Source: Brachycybe producta
Taxonomy: Eukaryota; Arthropoda; Diplopoda; Playtdesmida; Andrognathidae
Length of the DNA stretch: 64,000 bases
Direction: 5' to 3'
Assembly (NCBI GenBank): GCA_036925085.1
Contig: JAUPFP010000025.1
Coordinates: forward strand, 1,883,733-1,947,732
This document shows, piece after piece, positions 35,011 to 64,000 of this stretch. Under the pieces are notes generated by a model. It was not told the origin of the DNA. It did no database searches and saw only the letters and a list, made by a program, of their open reading frames with translations. The translations under genes and the position numbers were made by a program. Position 1 is the first letter of the stretch, and every line of letters starts with the position of its first letter.

Positions 35011-35305
35011 TAGTGGGGTAAACCGTCGTAAATGACGGGAGCAAAATTCACAGGCAATCGTGCGCATGCGCGTCGTTTTTTCCTTTTTTTTTACTCCTTT
35101 CATTTCAATTTCAGTCATCCCCTCCCACTTTTCTCTCTCTCTCTCCCCCCTTCTACACTTTCCAACCTTTTCCCCTCACCCCTCCCACTTTTCTCTCTCT
35201 CTCTCCCCCCTCTACACTTTCCAAAGGAAGAGTTCAACATATAGTTGACCTTGAGAGAAAAAAAAACCGGTTCATTTATTCAAATTTATATAAATTCCGA
35301 CGTGC

Positions 35306-35342
<37 letters not shown>

Positions 35343-35347
35343 CTGGG
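35011..35347 (+). repeat. NRF1-site repeat, copy 2
   Basis: Matches 2154-2487: CTAGTGGGGTAA head, TGCGCATGCGCG at about 35062, a doubled pyrimidine block (ctctctctccccc..tctacactttccaa twice) and a long (CA)n tail. Confidence 0.65.
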
Positions 35348-36039
35348 ATTTTCTATATATAATAACAATTAAACTAACTTTAATAATTTTGTTACAATTA
35401 AACAACCTTTAAAGATTTTCTATTAATAAAATGGAAGTTCTCTGATCATTATTTATATTAGTGGTCCGCGGGATTTAAAATTTTGAATTTAGTAGTCCGT
35501 GAGGTCCGAAAGGTTGGCGCGACCGTTGATCTATTGGCACGTCGAGTTCCCAAACGCAAATGAACAAATATTATGCAACGGAGTGACCGCGAGCACGCTG
35601 CCCGTCCCAACATACTCCCCCCCACCTCGTATCGTATCATTTCTTTGATGTGACAGGGGAAAAAAACGACAAAAGACCGATCGGAGTTCGTTACATTTCT
35701 TTTTATCATATTTTGATACAGAACCGATGCTACGCTAGCTAGTTGTATCCATTGATACAAATAAGTCTCTCTCTCTCTGATTTTATTTCTGTCTTTTTTA
35801 GGAACAAAGTTACAAGAAACTAGAAAGTATTTTTAAGGGTATTTTTATAGATGTTACTGTCAATCTGCGGAATCAGTCAATCTGTATATTGCCTAGTCAA
35901 TCTGCACAACAACGAACCTGCTAATGTGAATCTGTAAAATTCAATACAATTTAGGTGTTGAATTTTGCAGATTCACTAGCAGGTTGGTTGGTTTGAAGAT
36001 TGCCTAGGCAATATGCAGATTGACTGATTCCAAATATTG

Positions 36040-37085
36040 ACAAATTGTTAAAAACTTTGGTAAAATTAGTTTTAACAAAAAACTAAACAAACAAAAAAAA
36101 ACCCCGGCAATTATTGTAACCCGGATCACCAATGTGATCACCTTGTGGCGACCCTGAGTGCTACACTGTTTTTTATTAATAATTTAATATTTAATATTAT
36201 TTCATTTATTTCTATCTTCTTAATGAATAAATATAGGATTCTTATATGAAGGATTCGATAGATTCGAGAAAATTTAGGATTCGATGGATTCGAGAAAATT
36301 TGGGATTCGATGGATTCGAGAAAATTTAGGATTCGATGGATTCGAGAAAATTTAGGATTCGGATTCGAGAAAATTTAGGATTCGGATTCGAGAAAATTTG
36401 GGATTCGGATTCGAGGTAATTTACGATTCGGATTCGAGAAAATTTAGGATTCGGATTCGAGAAAATTTAGGATTCGGATTCGAGAAAATTTGGGATTCGG
36501 ATTCGAGAAAATTTAGGATTCGGATTCGAGAAAATTTAGGATTCGGATTCGAGAAAATTTGGGATTCGGATTCGAGAAAATTTAGGATTCGATAGATTCG
36601 AGAAAATTTAGGATTCGGATTCGAGAAAATTTAGGATTCGGATTCGAGAAAATTTAGGATTCGGATTCGAGAAAATTTGGGATTCGGATTCGAGAAAATT
36701 TGGGATTCGGATTCGAGAAAATTTGGGATTCGGATTCGAGAAAATTTAGGATTCGGATTCGAGAAAATTTAGGATTCGGATTCGAGAAAATATGGGATTC
36801 GGATTCGAGAAAATTTAGGATTCGATAGATTCGAGAAAATTTAGGATTCGATGGATTCGAGAAAATTTAGGATTCGATAGATTCGAGAAAATTTAGGATT
36901 CGATGGATTCGAGAAAATTTAGGATTCGCTGGACTCGAGAAAATTTAGGATTCGATGGATTCTTGAAAATTTAGGATTCGATGGATTCTTGAAAATTTAG
37001 GATTCGATGGATTCGAGAAAATTTAGGATTCGAGAAAATTTAGGATTCGGATTCGAGAAAATTTAGGATTCGTCCCCCACCTCTA
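36040..37085 (+). mobile_element. GATTCG hAT-like element expanded by a satellite
   Basis: The left end is lost; the middle (GATCACCTTGTGGCGACCC, then TTAATATTTAATATT) is intact and the right end closes with CGTCCCCCACCTCTA. Between them the right subterminal repeat has expanded about 35-fold. Confidence 0.65.
36240..37070 (+). repeat. 23-bp satellite GGATTCGGATTCGAGAAAATTTA
   Basis: Roughly 35 tandem copies with GATGGATTCGAG and GGATTCGAG variants, forming an array of about 830 bp. Variants cluster at the two ends, with homogeneous units in the middle. Confidence 0.8.
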
Positions 37086-37156
37086 CTAAAAACATCGACC
37101 AAAAAATTATAACCAAGGCTGAATTTCAAGAAGGACACACTTAATACTTGAACTTC

Positions 37157-37192
<36 letters not shown>

Positions 37193-37310
37193 GCACAGGG
37201 TTTCAACAATAAACTTGCACTTGAATAAGAACTTGCCTATGTTGGAATTGAAACCTAAAAGTAAAAGTTCAAATACTAAGTTTCCTTCATGAATTTTTGT
37301 TATCTTTATT

Positions 37311-37467
37311 ACAGGCAAGTGTGCCCAGCACTAGAAACTAGAATTTCGTTTGCCCCGCCCTTTTATGAGCGTCATCGATTTCTAATTGGTTTGTTATTTT
37401 GTCTGATGTCATAAAAGAGGGGAGCAAAAAAAAAAAAAAAAATTCTAGTGCTGGGCACAACTGCCTG
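37311..37467. mobile_element. M2 MITE
   Basis: ACAGGCAAGTGTGCCCAGCACTAG and CTAGTGCTGGGCACAACTGCCTGT. Flanks ATCTTTATT and TTGTTTATT agree at 7 of 9 bases. Confidence 0.7.
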
Positions 37468-38170
37468 TTTGTTTATTAGGTGAAATTTAGGGTAAAACTG
37501 AAACTCAAAACCAGTTTTGAACAACTGGAACGAAAATTAGGCAGCACAAAAAAAAAAGAAATCTCTCCAACAGTTACTGCCCTCTATCATAAGAGAAAAA
37601 TTACAAAAATAGCACCAAGTGTTGTTCTCTTTTTTACTCTATAATAGGAAAAACCAATCATAAAACACTATGTGCCACATATGTGTACAGTCTATGACAA
37701 AAACCACTGAAACAACCAATGGTATTACAATTTACATGCTGCCATTTGGCACAGTATTTTCTATCCAAGTTGCATTTTTTTCCAGCAGCCAGTGAGTGAC
37801 TGGCAGTGAGTGAGATTGAGTGGCCCCAGCAGGCACACCCTGAGAGTGTGGACACATTTATCCTCTCTCTTTTTTTTTGTTGCTGTTGTTGGTGTTCCAC
37901 ACTTATAAAAGAAACACCAAGGGCCAAAAGGGCCCTTGTGATATCATAATATATTACAATCAATTTAATAATCAAGTCTTTATGTGTGGATCTATTTATC
38001 TTATGATCCAAATAAGTTAGAAACTAGAAAAGTAAATTCACACCATCAACAAAAAATAGGATTCATCACATTTGTAAGGAATGAAGCCATTGAAGGAATA
38101 CTAAAAGAACTTTTTTGTTGTTGTTAAATACTAGAAAAACCTCATTAATATAATAATAATAATAATAATT

Positions 38171-56950
<18,780 letters not shown>

Positions 56951-56973
56951 GAACGGATCCGAAGAGTACGAAA

Positions 56974-56979
56974 AAATAA
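56974..56979 (+). terminator. Poly(A) signal of the FN3/EGF gene
   Basis: AATAAA lies 24 bases after the TAA stop codon. It is the nearest canonical signal. Confidence 0.5.
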
Positions 56980-57241
56980 AAAGCGAAGAGATCGGAATCG
57001 ACGACGAAGGAATATAAGATTCTAATCTTGTCTCTCTTTTTTGTATTAAGTTATTCGCTGGATTACGAATTCTGTTCCTATTCGATTTGTGTCGAGCCGA
57101 GAGTGCAAAGCTCGATGTAACGATTCTAAGCTTAACGAACGCTAAAGCTGAGTGTCGAAAACGCTTTTAAGAGCAAATATCACGTAATCTCATACATCAA
57201 TCGAATCATGTTACATTCATTATGTTTGGCAATCGTTAAAG

Positions 57242-57450
57242 GACAGGCAATTAGAAATCGGGACATACAGAAGTTAGCTCCGCCCCCTTTTTTATGACGA
57301 CCGGCAACTTCTAATTGGTTGGTTATGTAGTCTTGCGTCACATGCTCCACCCTTTTCAACGTCGAACCACACAACAAACCAATTAGAAGTTGCCGGTCAT
57401 CATAAAAAGGGCGGAGCCAACTGAAGTTCTCCCCGATTTCTAATTGCTTC
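57242..57450. mobile_element. M3 MITE
   Basis: ACAGGCAATTAGAAATCGGGAC to CCGATTTCTAATTGCTTCT. GTTAAAGG repeats directly outside both ends. Confidence 0.7.
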
Positions 57451-57471
57451 TGTTAAAGGTGGTTTTTAAAG

Positions 57472-57666
57472 AGAAGGCAGTTCTGTCCAGCACTAACTTT
57501 TCGTTTGCTCCGCCCTTTTATGAGCGTCATCAATTTCTAATTGGTTAGTTACTTGGTCTGTTGTCACATGCTCCGCCCTTTTCAATTTCTAACTGGTTGA
57601 TATTTGGTCTGACGCTCATAAAAGGGCGGGGCAAACGGAAAATTAGTGCTGAGCACACTTGCCTGT
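57472..57666. mobile_element. M2 MITE with perfect 9-bp target duplication
   Basis: AGAAGGCAGTTCTGTCCAGC to GCTGAGCACACTTGCCTGT; TTTTTAAAG at 57463-57471 and 57667-57675. It lies only 21 bases from the previous MITE. Confidence 0.75.
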
Positions 57667-57734
57667 TTTTTAAAGTGTAAAGCCCCCCTCGAACTTAATT
57701 ATTCTGTATTTCAGAAGAGCAAAATTAAAAGAAA

Positions 57735-57960
57735 CTTAAAAGTGTTTTAGAAACTAGAAGGGTGACTGAATCATTTAAGGGTTTTTCATGTTGATATCTT
57801 TCTAAATAAGCTTTTTATATGAGTTTGAAAATAAATTGAGTTTAATCAGATGATATTTCTTTTAAATTTTTGTTTATAAAAAGTTTATTTTGAAAGATAT
57901 CAACATGAAAATACTATTAAGTAATTCAGCTACCCCTTCTAGTTTCTAAATCACTTTCGA
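57735..57960. mobile_element. M1 foldback MITE
   Basis: GTGTTTTAGAAACTAGAAGGGTG to GCTACCCCTTCTAGTTTCTAAATC. Confidence 0.6.
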
Positions 57961-58277
57961 TTCCTCCGTAGTGTTGCTCTTCTGAAATGCAGATTAACCC
58001 GAGTTCGAAAATCAGCTGTTCGTAAAACAGTTTTAAGAGATTACAATTACTTTTTAGATTACGATACTGAAAAGAAATTCAAAAGTTTGTTAAAAACTAG
58101 AAGAGTAAACTAATAACGTGGCATAAGTTTTTTTCTGACAAATTTTAGGACCCCTTCTTTTTTATTGGAGAAATGTATTGAAAAACAAAGTAAACCACAT
58201 TCTAGTTCGTAAAACGAAACGTTTATTTTGAAACATTTGTCGTTTTAAGAGTTTACAGCAAAATTTCTAATGGTTGG

Positions 58278-58428
58278 GGTTCACACCATGACGTAATGCA
58301 TCAAAGTAATGCAAGATCGCCCTCTACTGAGCATGTGCAGAAATGCACGCGAACAATGCTCATGCTCAGTAAAATGCCAGCTTGCATTGCTTTTTGCATT
58401 GCACACATCATGATGTGAACCAAGCCTT
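58278..58428. mobile_element. GGTTCACACC MITE
   Basis: TTGGGGTTCACACCATGACG and CATCATGATGTGAACCAAG with inner GTAATGCAAG/CTTGCATTGC and GAGCATGTGC/GCTCATGCTC pairs. Confidence 0.55.
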
Positions 58429-59521
58429 ATTCTATTGTCATCGTAATACTATAGTGGCCCTATAGTCAGCCGTGGCTTACGTATGACGGTATCGCCGCCT
58501 GGTATTAATTTCTATAACCTCAAAACTGAATTGTCATTTCGTCTTAATTCTCACCATTCCTAGTCTCTTACATCCATTTATATTGTGTTACTGTATTAAT
58601 TATTATAACCCAACCCTTTCAAAGAATAATTGTCTGAAAACTTTCTGCACATTCCGTTTTTCATCAAGTGTGACGTCACCGTTCATTTAAATATACAGCC
58701 GGGACACACAACACCGTTGGATAAATCGATGAATAACGGAATATGCTTGTTTGTTGATCTCATATGTCATCACAAATCAGCTGAAAACTTGTATTTTCAG
58801 CCAAAAGTACATCAAAAATTTATTAAAACAACAGGATATTTTTTTTTCGATTAGGCGCCGCTAACCTCAAAGCTAAGGCTACAAAGCTGTCACATATTTT
58901 GCAGCGCTGAAAGCGCAACAAAGCAAAAGCGATGCACGAGCTCGTACAATTGAGGCTATGCGGTTAGTAATCGAAAGAATCGCCAAAAATGAAAAAAAAA
59001 CATCATACCTGTGCTTATTTATAAAAGCCAATAAATTTTAAAGCTAAAAAAAAACTACTTTGTCTTCTATTGTTTCATTGCACAAAAAAAAAGTCACGTT
59101 AAAAACGCAGAAGCAACTGGATTCGAGAAACTATTTGGCGCGAAAAAAAAAATGCCTCACATGGACAACACACGTGAGTCGTGACAATCAAAAGTAAAAT
59201 AAATACGAGTAATGAGCTCCGCCTTCTTGATGGCCGCCACTAAAAGCTCATTGGTTTAAAACATTGACAGCAAAAAATAACACTCCACCCCATGATGGCC
59301 GCCGCTAAAATCTCATTGGCTACAAAGCAATGAAATACAGAAACTCCGCCTTAACTCCCCCTTGCGTCAACTTGTTTATTCTAATAAGTAATAACGTCAC
59401 AAACTAAAGCGCTTTCAGTAACATCCATTGTAATTAATCTACATTCATCTATAATTTAGCGGTGACGTCACCTAGGTCACATTAGCTAAATAAATGTATG
59501 CGTACCTAAGAATGTGATGAA

Positions 59522-59829
59522 TAGGGCTCGGATTTTTATGAAAATATCAATAAAATGTTCCTCAATCTGAGGCCCAAGTGCCAATTGTGAAATAACAATC
59601 ACCAGTTTAAATCTCGACCAATAATTAGGGTTTTATCATAGAGGATAAAACTTTCTAGTTGACAACTGATAGTATAACCAGACATCTAGCCTCTAACCAG
59701 CCTTTTTTGATTAGAAATTTAAGCCGAAATTGCAGTTGCTCTAAAGATGATGATGATTACTTCATAATTGGCTCTTGGGCCACAGATTGAGAAACATTTA
59801 ATTGATATTTGCATAAAATCTGAGCCCTG
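59522..59829. mobile_element. GGGCTCGG hAT-like MITE with perfect 8-bp target duplication
   Basis: TAGGGCTCGGATTTTTATG to GCATAAAATCTGAGCCCTG; GTGATGAA at 59514-59521 and 59830-59837. Confidence 0.8.
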
Positions 59830-60027
59830 GTGATGAACAAGGCTAAAAGATTTACGATTATTGCAATAAGAGGCTAGAATTCTTCTTGAATTAGTTGTAG
59901 CTGGATTCTAGCCTCAAACCAGCCTCCTTCATTGTAAAAAGCGCAATCTTTTTTTGTATAAAAAATATGTTATGAACAGCTGATTTTCCAACTCGATTAT
60001 TCTGCGTTTCAAAAGCAATACTAAAGA

Positions 60028-60252
60028 GAAATTGAAAGTGTTTTAGATACTAGAAGAGTAGCTGAATAACGTAATAGTATTTACATGTTGCCATCTTTCA
60101 AAATAAACTTTTTATAGACAAATATTAAAACACATCGTCTGCCTGCAGTTGAATAATTTTCAAACTAGCATAAAAAGATTAATTTGAAAGATATCCGCAG
60201 GAAATTATCCTTAAATGATTCAGCTACCCTTCTAGTTTCTAAAACATTTAAG
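60028..60252. mobile_element. M1 foldback MITE
   Basis: GTGTTTTAGATACTAGAAGAGTAGC to CAGCTACCCTTCTAGTTTCTAAAAC. Confidence 0.6.
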
Positions 60253-60472
60253 TTTCTCTTAATTTTCTTCCTGAAAGACAGAATAATCGAGGAGTTTGAC
60301 AGGGCGTTTATACTTTAAAATCAGCTTAAATAAGAATTTCGAGTCATTTACAATTGTGTTTTGGTGTTTTTCATGTTTTATGTACAAAATGTTAGCAATC
60401 AGTAAACAAACTTACACAATTAAAAGGGGAAACGACTTGTTACCCTTTAAATACCTTAATTATCTTCAGTCC

Positions 60473-60478
60473 TTTATT
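60473..60478 (-). terminator. Poly(A) signal of ZNHIT6
   Basis: AATAAA on the minus strand lies about 10 bases past the stop; a second AATAAA overlaps the stop codon itself (60487-60492). Confidence 0.45.
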
Positions 60479-60487
60479 AAAAAAAAT

Positions 60488-62683
60488 TTATTCGTCATCT
60501 GTCGAAGTCGTACTACATTCTCCTTCAGAGACTGAAACGATAAAAAAAAACACCCACAATTCGATTAAAATAGAACAAAATAATACCCAGGAAATGTCAA
60601 TTAAAACTTACGAATACATTCTTTTTTCTTTCTCCTTTTTGGCATTTTCGCTCTTGTGTCATCTTCATCTTCATCCTCGATAACAGAATAACAATGAAGA
60701 TGTTCCTTCATTACAACGACAATCGTCGGAAATTCGATGATCGTCTTCGACTTCAAGTTAGCGGCGATCGTCTCCGAGAAATCTAACTCGTAATAGCTAA
60801 CAACAAAAATTGAACGTTACTTATGATGGTTTAAGAACAGCTCATTTTCGAACTCTCTCATTATTCTCTTTTTCAGAAGAGCAAAATTAAGAGAAACTAG
60901 AAAGCGTTTTAGAAACTAGAAGGGTAGCTCAATCAGTTAAACAAATTTCATGTTGATATCTTTCAAAGTAATCTATTTACAGGCAAAATTTAAAAAAAAA
61001 ATATCTTAAGAATGTGAATAAATGTGTGTCATTTTCTAACTGAAAACACCCTTAAGTGATTGTGCTACCGTTCTAGTTTCTAAAACACAGTCAAGTTTCT
61101 TTTCATTTTGCATCTCCAAGACAGAATAATCAGAATATTTATAATTGAACCAACTTTTGTTCACTTGAAGGGAATCCCTCGGCTTTTAGAAGAGGTACGA
61201 TTCCACCGTAACCGGACGATTGATAATAAATTAATCGACGGCTGATTGAAGAATCACTCTGCTCGGGGCTAAGATACTTTTCGATGGCTACGGCTAAAGT
61301 GCAGTCCTCTTTAACACTAAAAAATGTACAAAAAACAAACGTAAGAATATAAAAAAAGTTTTCAAAAGATTGTTTCTAACAACCTATCATCTGTGCAAGT
61401 TATTTCGGCTTGCGGAAACGACCATTCCAAACGCCAATAAATTTTTTTCTCGCTAAATTTGAAGTATGTCGTATTCGCAATTCTCCGTTGGAATGTTTTT
61501 GGCATAATTTTTAGATTGATTCCTCGTCTTTTACACTGTAAAACGAGACGATGCTGCAACTGAACATTGAAAAACAGAAATCTGTTAAAAATTAGTTATG
61601 ACAAGGTTAATCTTCAAAAGTAGGAACCAACATATGGCAAGTATTCATCGCCGCCGTAATGCAAAATAGGTGCTTTTGGAGCCAGATTTCTTTGTGCATT
61701 ATTGACGCAACGAGCAGTTTCTTCCAATAAACGATAATCTGAGAACAAAACGATCCACATTATCATTAAATAGATTGATGGAAACCTTTAAAACACAGAA
61801 ATCTACGAGTTTTCTATAATCTTTATAAATTTCTGTTGTTATTTATAAGTTTCCTTCAGTATTCTACTGATTTATGTACCAATCTGTTATACTAAACAAC
61901 TTCTTGTGCTTCTTGTAGTATTTTTCCCCCGCTAGTTTTCTTCTTTTAATTGCAGTTTCGTAAGATATATTTCATACATACAACTGAAAGTTTCCGGCAA
62001 TTTCGTCGTTCGACGGTGATTTTAAAGTTTAAACACCTGCCGAACTCTTGATTATTCTGTCTTTCAAATGCAAAACGATGACAAACTTGAATATTTCAAA
62101 AACTAGAAAGGTAACTCAATCACTTAACGGTATTTTTAAGTTGATATAATTCAAAACAAGCTTTTTTTTATGTGAGTTTGAAAATGACTTAACTTTAAAC
62201 AGATGATATTTTTTTCAATTTTTGTCTATCTTGTTTATTCTGAAAGACAGAATAATCATCAAGAGTTCGAAAATCAGATGTTCATAAACCAACTTAAAAA
62301 AAGAATTTAATGACTAGTGATGCTAATAAACAAACCATTTAATAACGTTAGATCATCGAATTTATTGAGTGGCACGTAAGCAACTCTGTCTCTAATTCCA
62401 TCGCATCCTCTTTCCAGCTTGTGAGACGACACACAAGCGAGCGAACACGATCGTAAAGCACATTTTGGGCAGCAATACTTCGACGGTTCAGAATGACAAA
62501 CTTCGCAAACGCTAAATTAAAATAATAAAAAAACACATATATTAAGCGTTATAAATCACTAGATACAATTAAGCAACAGAAATTCAAAAAAAAATATGTA
62601 AAAATCTAACACAATAACTTAAATAAATCAACAACTGACGAAAAAAAAACTAAAAAGCACGTTTACCAGCTGGAGGTCGCCAT
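60488..62683 (-). CDS. ZNHIT6: Box C/D snoRNA protein 1 (HIT-type zinc finger 6), seven exons
   Basis: Nuclear assembly factor for box C/D snoRNPs (yeast Bcd1). Exons in reading order: 62683-62667, 62511-62336, 61738-61632, 61559-61384, 61316-61155, 60796-60612, 60531-60488. Phases agree and yield 288 residues. The first coding exon is only 17 bases (MATSS plus two bases of a Cys codon). The HIT finger has Cys8/Cys11, Cys20/Cys23, Cys28/Cys32, His36 and Cys42. Downstream blocks match the family: DYRLLEETAR, RRGINLKIMP, FSEKKIYWRLEWSFPQ and YYELDFSE followed by LKSKTIIEFPT. It ends in an acidic stretch (EDEDEDD), a Lys/Arg run (PKRRKKK) and SEGECSTTSTDDE. Human ZNHIT6 is longer (470) because of an N-terminal extension missing here. 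It converges on the FN3/EGF gene. Confidence 0.92.
60895..61092. mobile_element. M1 foldback MITE
   Basis: CGTTTTAGAAACTAGAAGGGTAG to GCTACCGTTCTAGTTTCTAAAAC; intron 5 of ZNHIT6. Confidence 0.6.
62088..62300. mobile_element. M1 MITE, right arm lost
   Basis: TTCAAAAACTAGAAAGGTAACTC left arm; the right side jumps from GTCTATCTTGTTTATT to the flanking AGACAGAATAATC. Intron 2 of ZNHIT6. Confidence 0.45.
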
Positions 62684-63548
62684 CTTGGAATACAGAAACA
62701 GTCAACAAGCTTATCAGCATCGATAAATTTCAACTATCGATATATATAATTGTATCGAAAATTTTAATAAGACATCAATTCAATTATTTTGTACTTCATC
62801 TTACAATTTACATGTTTTGTAGTCTCATTCGTTTATTAACTGTTTGAAATGTTTACAAATTAAAATTTAGCTTGTACGATTTTTAAATGACATTAAAAAA
62901 TATATCGATAGTAAAAGCCAATCGATTCAAACCAATATTTTATTACGTTGTTACAAGATGACATAGTATTAAAAATCCCTCTAACGTAGAGTGATATTCT
63001 TTATCTCATAAGAGTCCTATTTAAAATTACAATAATCGCAATTTTACTTTTTCAATCAAAATTACTTATTAGAGGCTAAAGTTTTATAATTACTAGCATC
63101 TTTTAAATAGAAAACTCTAGCCCTTAACTAGTCTTTTTTAAAAAAAAAAAGCATAATTGGAGTCCCTTTAAAATAATATTCAATATTAAATAAAGTATTG
63201 AATAAAAAATCAAATTAAATCTGAAAAACATTGCGTCATGAATTATAATATAAGAGACTGTGACAAATATATTAATAAGCAGTGCTGCCACCTAGATTCA
63301 TCAAAACTCTACCCTCTAACCAGGCTTTTTGAACAGCAAATAACGCATAATTATAGTACCCTTAAAATAATAATCATTGATAAATGAACAGTTTTAAATA
63401 AATACAAATTAGATTAAACGAATTGTCATAAATTGTATAAAATTCACTAAAAAGGGAATGTGTTAATAATAAATATATTTATATATAAATAATATAATTA
63501 GAAGAAGTGCTGCCATCTACCATACAAATTTTGTATAACACAAAATGA
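62684..63548. other. Upstream of ZNHIT6
   Basis: AT-rich with ATCGAT-type words (62715-62960). Two diverged units of about 230 bp (CTCTAACCAGGC, GCATAATTATAGTACCC, GTGCTGCCATCTA) occupy 63060-63535. No gene seen. Confidence 0.4.
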
Positions 63549-63748
63549 ACAGGCATCTGTAGACAGCTTCAGAATTTCTTTGGCTTCGCCCTTTTTTTTT
63601 TATGAGCGTCAGACTAAATATTAACCAATTAGAAACAAAAACGGGCGGGACATATGACATCGGACCCAGTAACAAACCAATTAGAAATTGATGAAGCTCA
63701 TAAAAGGGGCGGAGCCAAAGAAATTCTGAAGTTGTCTACAGATGCCTT
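63549..63748. mobile_element. M2-type MITE with TCTGTAGACAGCTTC arms
   Basis: ACAGGCATCTGTAGACAGC to GTCTACAGATGCCT; TCATAAAAGGGGCGGAGCC near the right end. The terminal G of the right end is missing. Confidence 0.65.
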
Positions 63749-64000
63749 TCAAAATTATAGGGTAGCCTCTTTTTGTATGATGAAGAGAGCATCAATCTGG
63801 TTTTCAAAATTAGATAGGATGAGGAGGAATTGTATTGAACAAATTGCATTTTAGCCAATGTTTAAGATAGAAGAAGTGTCAGAAATATAAGAGATAGAGA
63901 AAAATCATATCCTTAAAAAAAAGCCATTTCTGGGTGTTGTTTTCATCAATGAAAATTTTTACTATTAAGAGAAGAATAGGCCTTTAATTTCACTCATTCC

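Larger units (their letters stand above)
32036..38170. other. Intergenic interval between HS2ST1 and the FN3/EGF gene
   Basis: No conserved coding sequence recognised. Contains several MITEs, AT-rich and pyrimidine-rich runs (33960-34300), an unexplained higher-GC patch at 34570-34760, the second NRF1-site repeat, the 23-bp satellite at 36240-37070 and an M2 MITE. A CT run lies at 37158-37185. Confidence 0.45.
56951..60487. other. Convergent intergenic interval
   Basis: Between the FN3/EGF gene and ZNHIT6. No coding sequence recognised. It has two adjacent ACAGGC-type MITEs, M1 copies, a GGTTCACACC MITE, a GGGCTCGG element and higher-GC spacer around 58850-59400 with CTCATTGG-type repeats of unknown meaning. 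Confidence 0.5.

Noticed and set aside
36398..36595. Open frame in the GATTCG array
   Set aside because: The array has a 23-bp period and belongs to a transposon end; the frame is accidental.

Overview
This is a eukaryotic (animal) nuclear window: intron-rich genes with GT/GC-AG junctions, AT-rich introns packed with short inverted-repeat transposons, microsatellites and minisatellites. The gene set (C2-domain cytosolic phospholipase A2, cap methyltransferase CMTR2, heparan sulfate 2-O-sulfotransferase, box C/D snoRNP factor ZNHIT6) is metazoan. Compact genes with a very high load of miniature transposons suggest an invertebrate, possibly a tunicate-like deuterostome; the species guess is weak.

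Layout. (1) 323-10337 (+) and 16135-22803 (+): two tandem paralogous cPLA2 (group IVA-like) genes, each rebuilt here as 14 exons with every splice phase consistent (797 and 795 residues). (2) 22890-27030 (-), possibly from 27793: CMTR2, tail-to-tail with the second cPLA2, stop codons 86 bp apart. (3) 28864-32035 (+): HS2ST1, head-to-head with CMTR2 across a shared upstream region. (4) 32036-38170: repeat-rich intergenic DNA. (5) 38171-56950 (+): an unnamed single-pass membrane protein with one FN3 domain and two laminin-type EGF modules; its roughly 15 kb first intron is mostly transposons and satellites. (6) 60488-62683 (-): ZNHIT6/BCD1, tail-to-tail with the FN3/EGF gene. (7) 62684-64000: AT-rich DNA and a MITE.

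The genes do not form one pathway. Two are RNA-processing housekeeping genes (CMTR2, ZNHIT6), one acts on Golgi glycans, one is a probable cell-surface protein, and two are lipid signalling enzymes.

The repeats are the most distinctive part. A foldback MITE with a conserved AGAAACTAGAAGGGTAG arm occurs about 30 times. ACAGGC-ended MITEs have 9-bp target duplications and carry promoter-like motifs. Three non-autonomous hAT-like families have 8-bp duplications, and one of these has produced two separate satellites. A repeat carrying an NRF1-type palindrome occurs twice. I found no transposase or reverse transcriptase ORF, and no tRNA, rRNA or CRISPR array. All calls come from reading and hand-splicing the sequence; no database search was run.
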